The notes below the pieces were generated by a model. That model did no database searches. It had not been told where the DNA came from and saw nothing but the letters and a program-made list of their open reading frames with translations. Shown here one piece after another: positions 1 to 7,294 of a stretch of DNA of 8,308 nt (the first letter of the stretch is position 1; each line of letters starts with the position of its first letter). Source of the stretch: Ectothiorhodospiraceae bacterium (GTDB taxonomy: Bacteria; Pseudomonadota; Gammaproteobacteria; Thiohalomonadales; Thiohalomonadaceae). The stretch lies in NCBI GenBank assembly GCA_007125455.1, contig SLDE01000174.1:1-8308 (forward strand), written 5' to 3'. A program made the position numbers and the translations under genes.

Positions 1-1099
1 AAACGAGGCGGTGGTGGTGGCCACCATCGCCTTTGGCATGGGGGTAGACAAGGCCAATATCCGCTACGTCTACCACTACAATCCCCCCAAGAGCCTGGAG
101 AACTACGCCCAGGAGATTGGCCGGGCCGGACGCGATGGCAAGGAGTCGGTCTGTCAATTGCTGTTCTGCGCCGACGACCTGAATGTATTGGAAAACTTCA
201 TCTACGGCGACACCCCGGAACCCCGCGCCCTAAAGGGCCTGATCCACGATCTGTTCCAGCGCGAGGCCGAGTTCGACCTATCGCTCTACGAGCTGGCCAA
301 CCAACACGATATCCGCCTGCTGGTGCTGCGCACCCTGCTCACCTACCTGGAGCTGGACGGCCTGCTGGAGGGCGGCACCCCCTTCTACAGCCAGTACAAA
401 TTCAAGCCCCTGCTCAGCTCAGCGGAGATCCTGGCACGCTTCGAGGGGGAGCGACGAGAGTTTCTCGCCGCCCTGTTTCGGCAGGCCCAAAAGGGCCGCA
501 CCTGGCTCAGCCTGGATGCCGACGCCGCCGCCACCAAACTGAACACCCGCCGCGAACGCATTGTCAGCGCACTGGACTGGCTCGCGGAACAGGGCATGTT
601 GGAGGTGCAGGCAGCCGGGGTACGGCTGCGCTATCGAAGATTAAAACAACCGCACGACCCCAATGCCCTGGCCGATGACTTACACCAACGCATGGCACAA
701 CGGGAGGCCGGCGAGTTACAGCGCCTGCAACAGGTCTGCGAACTGGCCGCTGCCAATGGCTGCATCACCGCACAGCTGGCCAGCCACTTCGGCGAAACCC
801 TGGACAGCAACTGCGGCCACTGCAGCGGCTGTCTTGAGCCAGCGCAGCCACTGCCAACACGCGCCCAGGCCACGATCCCTGCCGGGCTGGATGGGCCTAT
901 CGCCACCCTGCTGGCAGAGCAGAGCGGCATACTCGACAGCCCCCGTACCCTCACCCGCTTCCTGTGCGGTGTCGGCTCCCCGCAGCTGAGCAAGGCCAAA
1001 CTAAGCGGCCATCCCCTGTTTGGCAGACTGGAATCGCTGCCCTTCGCGAAGGTGCTTGAGCGGGCGCAAGGCTGGGTTAGCTCGGCCAGTTCCCGATAG
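1..1099 (+). CDS. RecQ-like ATP-dependent DNA helicase, C-terminal part (5' truncated by window edge)
   Basis: Superfamily 2 DNA helicase of the RecQ family, expected to unwind DNA 3'-5' with ATP in recombination and repair. The reading frame enters at base 2 and gives 365 residues to the TAG at 1097-1099; helicase domain 1 and the start of domain 2 lie outside the window. Visible are motif V (ATIAFGMGVDKANIRYV, residues 7-23) and motif VI (QEIGRAGRDG, 37-46). Two winged-helix-like segments seem to follow (about 85-210). A four-cysteine zinc site comes late: Cys254, Cys271, Cys274, Cys277, with the C-x16-C-x2-C-x2-C spacing of E. coli RecQ. In E. coli RecQ the zinc site directly follows the helicase core and precedes the winged helix; here it comes after them, and no HRDC domain is recognisable. 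The last 80 residues form a separate small tail (FLCGVGSPQLS). The protein is therefore a RecQ-like paralogue rather than the classical RecQ. A terminator follows at 1144. Confidence 0.93.
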   Translation, partial: NEAVVVATIAFGMGVDKANIRYVYHYNPPKSLENYAQEIGRAGRDGKESVCQLLFCADDLNVLENFIYGDTPEPRALKGLIHDLFQREAEFDLSLYELANQHDIRLLVLRTLLTYLELDGLLEGGTPFYSQYKFKPLLSSAEILARFEGERREFLAALFRQAQKGRTWLSLDADAAATKLNTRRERIVSALDWLAEQGMLEVQAAGVRLRYRRLKQPHDPNALADDLHQRMAQREAGELQRLQQVCELAAANGCITAQLASHFGETLDSNCGHCSGCLEPAQPLPTRAQATIPAGLDGPIATLLAEQSGILDSPRTLTRFLCGVGSPQLSKAKLSGHPLFGRLESLPFAKVLERAQGWVSSASSR

Positions 1100-1143
1100 T
1101 GAGTCCGTCGTCTACGTCAGGAAAATCCTCGCCCAACGCAGAG

Positions 1144-1179
1144 AGGGTTGCCAGGGTGCTGAGCAACCCTTTTCGTTTT
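1144..1179 (+). terminator. Rho-independent terminator of the RecQ-like gene
   Basis: An 8-bp perfect stem, AGGGTTGC (1144-1151) with GCAACCCT (1163-1170), has an 11-nt loop and is followed by the T-rich run TTTCGTTTT. It begins 45 nt after the helicase stop codon. The T-rich side lies downstream only for + strand transcription, so it terminates the helicase gene and not the convergent flavoprotein gene. Confidence 0.75.
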
Positions 1180-1186
1180 ACAGGCT

Positions 1187-1321
1187 CGTTCACCATCGTT
1201 TCTGTAGCGCCTTTGCACTTCACATCCCTGTGTCCTCTGTGACCTCTGTGTTGAAATGGATTTACCGTAACTGCTCTCCCCCTTTATCCCCCCCATTGGG
1301 GGAGAGGGGGCGAGTAGATAC
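1187..1321 (+). repeat. Dispersed repeat, copy 1 (CTCTGTG tract plus GC-rich hairpin)
   Basis: The first 71 bases (1187-1257) are identical to 7845-7915, the next 19 differ at three positions, and the element ends in a hairpin (1271-1317) and the shared terminal GAGTAGATAC. The front part carries an imperfect 9-10 nt reiteration of CTCTGTG. The hairpin pairs CTGCTCTCCCCC with GGGGGCGAGTAG (outer arms, two mismatches) and TCCCCC with GGGGGA (inner arms). Sequence on both sides differs from that around the other copies, which fixes the ends. No open reading frame of its own; it looks like a small non-autonomous element or REP-like unit. It occupies most of the gap between the helicase and the flavoprotein genes. 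Confidence 0.85.
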
Positions 1322-1400
1322 CACATATCTTTCCTGTCCCATTGTTCACCTCCCATAGCAACACAGGGCATATGCCTTGTATTGCAGCGTGTCTTCCAGA
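1322..1400. other. Intergenic remainder with near-perfect palindrome at 1363-1380
   Basis: This short tail of non-coding DNA follows the stop codon of the minus-strand flavoprotein gene. It holds ACAGGGCATATGCCTTGT (1363-1380), an 18-nt palindrome with one mismatched pair. It has no loop and no T-run on the minus strand, so a simple terminator is unlikely. I see nothing else here. Confidence 0.4.
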
Positions 1401-2582
1401 TCACACATACTGCCCCGCACACCAGCCCGACGACCAGGCCCATTGCAGGTTGTAGCCACCCAGCCAGCCACTCACATCCAGCACCTCGCCAATAAAGTAG
1501 AGACCGGGCTGCGCCGTGGCCTCCATGGTCTTGGAGGAGATGGCGTCACAATCGACCCCGCCACGGGTCACCTCGGCGGTGCGATAACCCTCGGTGGCGT
1601 TGGGTAGGATCGACCAGTGCTGTAGTTGCGTTTCGATCTCTGCCAGCGCCTTGTGGCCCAGTTGTGCCAGCGGCGTGCTGAGCAAGGCCTCGTCCAGCAA
1701 CACCGCCACCAGGCGGGCCGGTAGCGATTGACCCAGCAGGGTCTTGAGCTGTTGTTTGGGGTGGTGCTGGCGCGCCTGCTCGATCAGGGCCACCACCTCC
1801 TCGCCGGGCAGCCAGTCGATGAGGAGCGTCTGTCCCGGCTGCCAGTAATTGGAAGCCTGCAGGATCACCGGACCGCTCAGGCCCCGGTGGGTGAACAACA
1901 GGTTTTCGCGAAAGGCCTGTCCGCCGGTCTGTACCTGGGCATCCACCGCGATCCCCGCCAATGGGGCCAGCAGGGCCTTGTCTTTGGCATGTAGGGTGAA
2001 CGGCACCAGCCCTGCCGAGGGTGGCCAGACCGGGATCCCGAACTGCTCGGCGATACGATAACCAAACGGGCTGGAGCCCATGCTGGGGATCGACAGGCCA
2101 CCGGTGGCGATCACCAGCGACTCGCAACGGTACACGCCCCGCGAGCTGTGCAATACAAAGCCCCCCTCCCCGCTCCGCTCCACCCGTTCAATGGTGGTCT
2201 TCAGCTGCAAGCTGGCCCCCGCCTCGCGGCACTCGGCCAGTAGCATATCGAGGATATCTTTGGAGCTGTCATTACAAAACAACTGACCGTGTTCGCGTTC
2301 GTGCCAGGGGATAGCATAGCGCTCCACCAGGGCGAGGAAGTCCCACTGGGTAAAGCGGCTCAGCGCCGATTTAACGAAGTGAGGGTTGTGGCAGAGGTAG
2401 TGCTGCGGGCCAACATCGTAGTTGGTGAAGTTACAGCGCCCACCGCCGGACATACGGATCTTGTTGCCCGCCTTGGCGGCCTGATCCAGCACCAGCACTG
2501 AGCGACCACGGCGCGCCGCCTCGGCGGCGCACATCAGCCCGGCGGCACCGGCGCCGATGATGAGCACATTGACATGATTCAT
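1401..2582 (-). CDS. yhiN: NAD(P)/FAD-dependent oxidoreductase, HI0933/YhiN (BaiN/RdsA) family
   Basis: Cytosolic flavoprotein of 393 residues, close to the family's usual 390-410. The N-terminal Rossmann fold binds FAD through GAGAAG (residues 10-15) with the acidic strand end VLD (31-33). Other family hallmarks are SGGGRCNFTN (45-54), ATGG (159-162), THRGLSGP (231-238) and the C-terminal flavin-contacting GEVLDVSGWLGGYN (365-378). No transmembrane segment or signal peptide is visible. The physiological substrate of the proteobacterial members is not settled; relatives are named after a bile-acid-modifying enzyme (BaiN) and E. coli YhiN/RdsA, and the substrate cannot be told from sequence. 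The ATG lies 13 nt after the stop of the upstream lipoprotein gene on the same strand, so the two are probably co-transcribed. No strong Shine-Dalgarno precedes it, which suggests translation partly coupled to the upstream gene. It converges on the RecQ-like gene. Confidence 0.93.
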   Translation of the reverse strand: MNHVNVLIIGAGAAGLMCAAEAARRGRSVLVLDQAAKAGNKIRMSGGGRCNFTNYDVGPQHYLCHNPHFVKSALSRFTQWDFLALVERYAIPWHEREHGQLFCNDSSKDILDMLLAECREAGASLQLKTTIERVERSGEGGFVLHSSRGVYRCESLVIATGGLSIPSMGSSPFGYRIAEQFGIPVWPPSAGLVPFTLHAKDKALLAPLAGIAVDAQVQTGGQAFRENLLFTHRGLSGPVILQASNYWQPGQTLLIDWLPGEEVVALIEQARQHHPKQQLKTLLGQSLPARLVAVLLDEALLSTPLAQLGHKALAEIETQLQHWSILPNATEGYRTAEVTRGGVDCDAISSKTMEATAQPGLYFIGEVLDVSGWLGGYNLQWAWSSGWCAGQYV

Positions 2583-2595
2583 AGGTGTATGCGGC

Positions 2596-3567
2596 TTATT
2601 CCAGGTAGAGGCGGGCCAACAGGGCTTCCAGGGCCGACTGACGATGTACGGGGGTGGAGCGCATCAGGCCCTGGCGTTGCAGCTCTTCGATCAACTGGTA
2701 GGGTACCACCTGGTGATCGCCAACGATCTGCGCGTGTCCGGCATGGATCTCCACATTGGATACCCGCCTATCCTGATCGATGGCCGGGAAATACTGCTCC
2801 TCCAGGGAGAAGACAAAGTCGCTTTTTACGCAACGTCCTGCTTCATCATACACCCGGCAGGTGTTGCTCTCATCGGTGACGATCTTCACATGCTCTCGCA
2901 CCTGGGTAAGCAGCTCACCGGGCTGCTGGATAAAGTCAGAGCGCCAGGTAATATCAAACCACTTGCCACCACTGATGGCCCAACAGACCGGCACAACCAG
3001 GCCCAAACTAATAGCCCGGGCGGTGGTGGATGCGCAGTGATTGGCCGCCGCGATACCGGCGAATGGCGAGGAGATGGTCACCAGATCCAGCTCTACGGGG
3101 GTTTGGTTCAATGTGGGATGGTGTCCCTGAGCCAAGGCCCGGCGGGCGATCAGGCCACCTTGGCTGTGGGCGATGATATGAAACTCAGGATGATCCATTT
3201 CAGCAGCCAAGCTGTTCAGCGCCTCGGCAAACTCATCGGCGCTTTTATACAGGCTGTCGCGGTCGTTATAACTAAAACAGATACTCTGCTGGCCATGAAA
3301 GGCGTAGACCTGAGAAAGCGCACGAAAACGTGCCGCCGAACCAAAACAGCCGTGCAGGATAATCGTCACCGGCTCTTGGCTGTTGAGCTTGAAGGACCGG
3401 TCCTGGTTGGTGGTGCAATTACTCAGACCGGGAATATTGAAGTGACGATCCGCCGGGGGGAGCGCCCCGGTATCAATGTTCGCAAACTCCGCATCACGGG
3501 GTACCGGGGTGGCGCAGGCAGCCAACAACACCGGCAACAGCCAAGCTGTTATAGACTTCCAGTTCAT
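2596..3567 (-). CDS. Lipoprotein alpha/beta hydrolase (lipase/esterase-like)
   Basis: Predicted exported lipoprotein of 323 residues. It has a short charged N-terminus (Lys4), a hydrophobic stretch, and the lipobox LAAC with lipidation Cys18. Residue 19 is Ala rather than Asp, which in gammaproteobacteria favours outer-membrane sorting. The mature part is an alpha/beta hydrolase: HG (72-73) in ILHGCFGS fits the oxyanion-hole loop, and AHSQGG (133-138) is the nucleophile elbow with Ser135 (first glycine of GxSxG replaced by Ala). A candidate catalytic His lies in HAGHAQIVGDH (275-285) and a candidate acid near Asp232. Seven further Cys residues (51, 74, 97, 178, 195, 237, 246) would suit disulfides in the periplasm. 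The start is supported by TAGGAG seven nucleotides upstream (revcomp of 3574-3580). Substrate unknown; lipid or ester hydrolysis is inferred from the fold. It lies 33 nt after brnA and 13 nt before the flavoprotein gene. Confidence 0.88.
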   Translation of the reverse strand: MNWKSITAWLLPVLLAACATPVPRDAEFANIDTGALPPADRHFNIPGLSNCTTNQDRSFKLNSQEPVTIILHGCFGSAARFRALSQVYAFHGQQSICFSYNDRDSLYKSADEFAEALNSLAAEMDHPEFHIIAHSQGGLIARRALAQGHHPTLNQTPVELDLVTISSPFAGIAAANHCASTTARAISLGLVVPVCWAISGGKWFDITWRSDFIQQPGELLTQVREHVKIVTDESNTCRVYDEAGRCVKSDFVFSLEEQYFPAIDQDRRVSNVEIHAGHAQIVGDHQVVPYQLIEELQRQGLMRSTPVHRQSALEALLARLYLE

Positions 3568-3573
3568 TCAGGC

Positions 3574-3580
3574 ACTCCTA
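3574..3580 (-). promoter_or_regulatory. Shine-Dalgarno of the lipoprotein hydrolase gene
   Basis: On the minus strand the sequence reads TAGGAGT seven nucleotides before the ATG at 3567. It is one of the strongest ribosome binding sites in the window and fixes the lipoprotein start, whose hydrophobic signal follows at once. Confidence 0.75.
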
Positions 3581-3600
3581 GGGTGCGGCGCTGACAAGCA

Positions 3601-3870
3601 TCAAGGCTGATGATTTTTCAACCAGTCCTTGAGCGCGCTGTCGATACGGGTCTGCCAACCGGCCCCCGTCGCACGAAAACGCTCAACTACCTCGGGTGAT
3701 AGACGGATGGTAATGCGTTCTTTGGTCGGGGTCTTTTGCACGCCACGGGTCCCAAGCTTTTTACCAAGGCCCAACGGGAGCGAAGCGAGCGATTGCGCAT
3801 TGCTCAGGTCATCCTTGTCCAGCCCCCGAACCTCACCATCCCTATCGGTCAACGGTTTGGGATTTGCCAT
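3601..3870 (-). CDS. brnA: BrnA family antitoxin
   Basis: Antitoxin of a type II BrnT/BrnA module, 89 residues. In the characterised family BrnA binds and neutralises the BrnT ribonuclease toxin and, through a ribbon-helix-helix fold, represses the operon. The C-terminal half carries the family signature: RITIRLSPEVVERF (residues 52-65) gives the DNA-binding ribbon and first helix, followed by RATGAGWQTRIDSAL (66-80) and DWLKNH. The N-terminal 45 residues are polar and probably the flexible toxin-wrapping arm. The start at 3870 is chosen over an upstream in-frame ATG at 3966 because the protein then has family length and GAGAGG lies 9 nt upstream. brnA begins 29 nt inside the 3' end of brnT in a different frame, the usual coupled arrangement. 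Nothing in brnA is broken, unlike brnT. The lipoprotein gene follows 33 nt downstream with no terminator in between. Confidence 0.92.
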   Translation of the reverse strand: MANPKPLTDRDGEVRGLDKDDLSNAQSLASLPLGLGKKLGTRGVQKTPTKERITIRLSPEVVERFRATGAGWQTRIDSALKDWLKNHQP

Positions 3871-4123
3871 ATCTTTTTGCCTCTCGTGGGTTTGCCTTGC
3901 GGAAACTGATGACCCGAATGCCCCATTGCGTTTCCGTGAAGCAGAGTACGTGCAGCCGACGTTCAAGATAACCTACGGCAATATAGCGAACTTCGCCATA
4001 CTCCCGCCGATCATCGATTAAATAGACGGCATCTTCGCCATCAAACTCCACCACACGTTAGAACGAAAGCCCCCACTCGCGGATATTTCCCTCGTTCTTG
4101 GCTGTATCAAAGCCGATCTCCAT
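3842..4123 (-). pseudogene. brnT: BrnT family toxin, interrupted by one in-frame stop codon
   Basis: From the ATG at 4123 one frame runs 93 codons plus a final TAG, the normal BrnT length. It starts MEIGFDTAKNEGNI and continues, after a stop, with RVVEFDGEDAVYLIDD (resuming at codon 23) and VISFRKANPREAKRYG near the end, all typical of BrnT (RelE-like ribonuclease fold). Codon 22 is TAA (4060-4058), just after GLSF. Family members normally have Glu there (GLSFE), so a single GAA-to-TAA change explains it. The frame is otherwise intact with no shift. Two GTG codons immediately after the stop (4054, 4051) could allow reinitiation and a 70-residue product lacking the first strand and helix; no good Shine-Dalgarno supports this. 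Most likely an inactivated toxin with a surviving antitoxin; a sequencing error cannot be excluded from the sequence alone. Confidence 0.88.
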
Positions 4124-4152
4124 GACCCTGACTACTCACATCCCAGTATTTA

Positions 4153-4166
4153 ATTGTATGTACAAT
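4153..4166. promoter_or_regulatory. Palindrome ATTGTA-TG-TACAAT, candidate brnTA operator/promoter
   Basis: A perfect 6+2+6 inverted repeat lies 29 nt upstream of the brnT start, in the 144-bp region divergent with the peptidase gene. BrnA-type ribbon-helix-helix antitoxins commonly repress their own promoter at short inverted repeats, so this is a natural operator. The minus-strand half TACAAT also resembles a -10 box, which would give a leader of about 20 nt for brnT; no matching -35 with normal spacing is visible. Because the site is symmetrical it could affect the peptidase promoter too. A TATACT at 4202-4207 is a weak -10 candidate for the peptidase gene. Confidence 0.5.
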
Positions 4167-4267
4167 CATAGTACCACATGCCAATCGACGCCAGTCACTT
4201 GTATACTCCCCCCTTTGCCCAAACCTCTTGGGGTAGTGTTCCACCAACCAAAGGGATCCACCGACAC

Positions 4268-7183
4268 ATGAGCCAAGCCCACCCCGCCTTCGATTTCATC
4301 CGCTCGCACCACATTCCGGCCCTGAATATCGGCCTGGAAGAGTACCGCCATCGGGTAACTGGCGCCCAGCACTTCCATCTGGCCGCCGAGGATGATCAGA
4401 ACGCCTTCCTGGTGGCCTTTCGCACCGTGCCGCAGGATTCCACCGGGGTGGCCCACATCCTGGAACACACCAGCCTGTGCGGTAGTCGCAAGTACCCGGT
4501 GCGCGATCCCTTCTTCATGATGACACGCCGCTCGCTCAATACCTTCATGAACGCCTTCACCGCGCCGGACTGGACCGCCTACCCCTTCGCCACGCGCAAC
4601 CGCAAGGACTTCGACAACCTGCTGGATGTCTATCTGGACGCGGTGTTTTTCCCCAGCCTCAACGAGCTGGACTTCCTCCAGGAGGGCCACCGGGTGGAGT
4701 TTGCCGAGGCCGACAACCCCAACAGCGATCTGGTGTTCAAGGGGGTGGTCTACAACGAAATGAAGGGGGCGATGAGTTCTCCGGTGTCGGCGCTCTACCA
4801 GGCGATGACCCGCGAGCTGTTCCCCACCATCACCTATCACCACAACTCCGGTGGTGACCCGGCCCATATACCGGATCTCAGCTACCAGCAGCTCAAAGAC
4901 TTTCACGCCCGCCATTACCACCCCAGCAATGCGGTGTTCATGAGCTATGGCGATATCCCCGCCGCCGAACACCAGGCCCGCTTTGAGGATCAGGCGCTCC
5001 AAGAGTTTGATACCCTGAAGATCGATATCGCGGTGCCCGACGAACAGCGCTACTCGGCCCCACGCCAGGTGGAGGACCGCTACGCCCTCGATGGCGAGGA
5101 GGATACCAGCGACAAGACCCACATCGTGATCGGCTGGCTGCTCGACAAGGCCACCGACGCCGAAGCGGTGCTGCGCGGCCATCTGCTCTCCGGGGTGTTG
5201 CTCGACAACGGCGCCTCGCCGCTGCGCCGTGCGCTGGAGACCACCGAGCTGGGCTGCGCACCCTCGCCGCTATGCGGGCTGTCCGACTCCACCCGCGAGA
5301 TGATGTTCTCCGCCGGGCTGGAGGGCAGCAACCCGGAACATGCCGAGGCGGTGGAGACCCTGGTGCTGGATGTCCTCAAACAAGTCGCCGAAGAAGGCGT
5401 GCCGCAGGAAATGGTCGAGGCAGAGCTGCACCAACTGGAACTGTCCCAGCGCGAGATCAGCGGCGATGGCTTCCCCTTCGGCCTGCAACTGATGGTGCAC
5501 GGCCTCAGCCCGATCCTGCACGGTGCCGATGCCATCGAGGCGATCGATATCGACCCAGCGCTGGCCAAACTGCGCGAACAGATCCAGGATCCGAATTTCA
5601 TCAAGTCCCTGGCACGCCAGATCCTTGATAACCCGCACCGGGTACGGCTGGTGATGACACCCGATCCCAAACTCAGCGAGGAACAGGCCGCCGCCGAGGC
5701 TACACGTCTGGCAGCCATCCGTGCCAAGATGGATGAGAGCCACAAGCAGCGGGTGATCGAACAGGCCCAGGCCCTGCTCGCCCGCCAAAACCAGCAGGAC
5801 GATCCGGAGATGCTGCCCTGCGTCACCCTGGAAGACGTCCCGGCCGAACTCAGCATCCCCAATGGCGAGGAGCACCAGATAGCCGGAATGCCCGCCACCT
5901 GCTTCGCCCGAGGCACCAACGGCCTGGTCTACCAACAGATCGTGGTCGACCTGCCCGAACTGGACAGCGAGCTGGCCGAGCTGCTGCCACTCTACACCGA
6001 GATCCTGCCCGAGGTCGGCTACGGTGAACTGGACTACCTGCAGGCCCAGGGAATACAGGCCGCAGTCACCGGCGGGATCGGTGCCAGTGCCGCGATCCGA
6101 GGCACGGTGGCCGACGTACAGCGTGATCGCACCGTTTTCACCCTCTCCGGCAAGGCCCTGCTACGCAACCACGACAAACTGGGCGAGATGATGCACGGGA
6201 TCTTTACCGCCGCCCGCTTCGACGAGCTGCCGCGCATCCGCGAACTGGTAGCCCAGGAGCGCATGTATCGGGAAGAACGCGTCACCCAGGCCGGACATGC
6301 ACTGGCCATGGCCGCCGCCAGCAGTGGACTGGCCCCCAATGCCGCGCTGCAACACCGCTGGAGCGGGCTGGCCGGGATCAAGGCACTCAAGGCGCTGGAC
6401 GACAGCCTCGACGATGCCGCAGCACTCAAGGCCCTGGCCGACAAACTGGCCGCCCTACACCAACGGCTCACCCAGGCCCCGCGCCAACTGCTGCTGGTCG
6501 GCGAGGCCGAACAACTCGGCGCGATGCGTCAGGCCCTAGGCCAACAGTGGCAACAGGCCCCCGCCATGGCAGCGGGCCAGCCCTTCGCCGCGCCCGCCGC
6601 CAGCGGGCAACTGCGCCAGGCCTGGACCACCTCCACCCAAGTCAACTTCTGCGCCAAGGCCTACCCCTGTGTGCCCGCCGAACATGAAGATGCCCCGGCC
6701 CTGACCGTGCTGGCCGCCTTCCTGCGCAACAACTTCCTGCACCGCGCGGTGCGCGAACAGGGCGGTGCCTACGGCGGCGGTGCCAGCTTTGATCCAGATA
6801 GCGGCGCGTTTCGCTTCTTCTCCTACCGCGACCCCCGTCTGAACGACACCCTGGCCGACTTCGACCAATCGGTACAGTGGCTACTCGATAACCAGCACGA
6901 ATGGCGTCTGGTAGAAGAAGCCATCCTCGGCATCGTCAGCTCCATCGACAAACCGGGCTCCCCCGCTGGCGAGGCCAAGAAAACCTTCCACGGCTCACTG
7001 CACGGGCGCACCCCCGAACAACGCCGCCGCTACCGCGCGCGCATCCTCGCCGTGCGTGAGGCCGATCTCAAGCGTGTAGCCGAAACCTGGCTCAAAACCG
7101 AAAACGCCAGCATCGCCGTGATCACCGACAGCCAAACCCTGGAGAAACACCCCGAGCTGGGGCTGGAGAGAATAAAACTGTAA
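4268..7183 (+). CDS. M16C metallopeptidase, presequence protease (PreP)-like
   Basis: Zinc peptidase of 971 residues, matching the usual length of the PreP/falcilysin subfamily, whose members close two halves around peptides and degrade them. The inverted zinc motif HxxEH is His63-Ile-Leu-Glu66-His67, followed by CGSRKYPVRDPF and LNTFMNAFTAPD, all strongly conserved. The third metal ligand is Glu164 in VVYNEMKG, 98 residues after Glu66, the same spacing as in human PreP. The non-catalytic C-terminal half keeps GGAYGGGASFD (832-842) and FSYRDPR (851-857), the substrate-binding part of the second half. There is no signal peptide, so it is probably a cytosolic peptide-clearing enzyme; its bacterial substrate is unknown. 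The frame is open up to 4178, but the 30 extra residues look unlike the family, so the ATG at 4268 is preferred; AAAGGG lies 12 nt upstream. Transcribed divergently from brnTA. Confidence 0.94.
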   Translation: MSQAHPAFDFIRSHHIPALNIGLEEYRHRVTGAQHFHLAAEDDQNAFLVAFRTVPQDSTGVAHILEHTSLCGSRKYPVRDPFFMMTRRSLNTFMNAFTAPDWTAYPFATRNRKDFDNLLDVYLDAVFFPSLNELDFLQEGHRVEFAEADNPNSDLVFKGVVYNEMKGAMSSPVSALYQAMTRELFPTITYHHNSGGDPAHIPDLSYQQLKDFHARHYHPSNAVFMSYGDIPAAEHQARFEDQALQEFDTLKIDIAVPDEQRYSAPRQVEDRYALDGEEDTSDKTHIVIGWLLDKATDAEAVLRGHLLSGVLLDNGASPLRRALETTELGCAPSPLCGLSDSTREMMFSAGLEGSNPEHAEAVETLVLDVLKQVAEEGVPQEMVEAELHQLELSQREISGDGFPFGLQLMVHGLSPILHGADAIEAIDIDPALAKLREQIQDPNFIKSLARQILDNPHRVRLVMTPDPKLSEEQAAAEATRLAAIRAKMDESHKQRVIEQAQALLARQNQQDDPEMLPCVTLEDVPAELSIPNGEEHQIAGMPATCFARGTNGLVYQQIVVDLPELDSELAELLPLYTEILPEVGYGELDYLQAQGIQAAVTGGIGASAAIRGTVADVQRDRTVFTLSGKALLRNHDKLGEMMHGIFTAARFDELPRIRELVAQERMYREERVTQAGHALAMAAASSGLAPNAALQHRWSGLAGIKALKALDDSLDDAAALKALADKLAALHQRLTQAPRQLLLVGEAEQLGAMRQALGQQWQQAPAMAAGQPFAAPAASGQLRQAWTTSTQVNFCAKAYPCVPAEHEDAPALTVLAAFLRNNFLHRAVREQGGAYGGGASFDPDSGAFRFFSYRDPRLNDTLADFDQSVQWLLDNQHEWRLVEEAILGIVSSIDKPGSPAGEAKKTFHGSLHGRTPEQRRRYRARILAVREADLKRVAETWLKTENASIAVITDSQTLEKHPELGLERIKL

Positions 7184-7190
7184 GCAGTAT

Positions 7191-7227
7191 TCAGGCCGCA
7201 AACTACAGGGATGTAGATCCTGCCTGA
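7191..7227 (+). terminator. Nested inverted repeat after the peptidase gene, possible terminator
   Basis: TCAGGC (7191-7196) pairs with GCCTGA (7222-7227), and inside it CTACA (7203-7207) pairs with TGTAG (7212-7216) around a GGGA loop. It starts 7 nt after the peptidase stop codon. No T-run follows, so it is either a weak or factor-assisted terminator or only an mRNA-end hairpin. Confidence 0.35.
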
Positions 7228-7294
7228 TGCCTACCCAACTGTCTTGTGCACCTCAGTCACCCTGTTGAAGGCGCCACGGTCTAGCTGCTATGGG

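Noticed and set aside
1363..1380. Terminator for the flavoprotein gene at the ACAGGGCATATGCCTTGT palindrome
   Set aside because: It has no loop and is not followed by a T-run on the minus strand.
2644..3594. Long plus-strand open frame (316 codons) opposite the lipoprotein gene
   Set aside because: It mirrors a gene with lipobox, catalytic motifs and a strong ribosome binding site; its own protein has no recognisable features.
3871..3966. Longer N-terminus for BrnA (start at 3966)
   Set aside because: The extra residues are brnT coding sequence in another frame and unlike BrnA; the ATG at 3870 has a good ribosome binding site and family length.
4178..4267. Upstream start for the M16 peptidase
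   Set aside because: The 30 added residues are not family-like and overlap the probable promoter region; the ATG at 4268 gives normal length.
4166..5182. Long minus-strand open frame (338 codons) opposite the peptidase 5' end
   Set aside because: The opposite strand encodes the conserved HxxEH peptidase; antisense frames stay open easily in GC-rich DNA.
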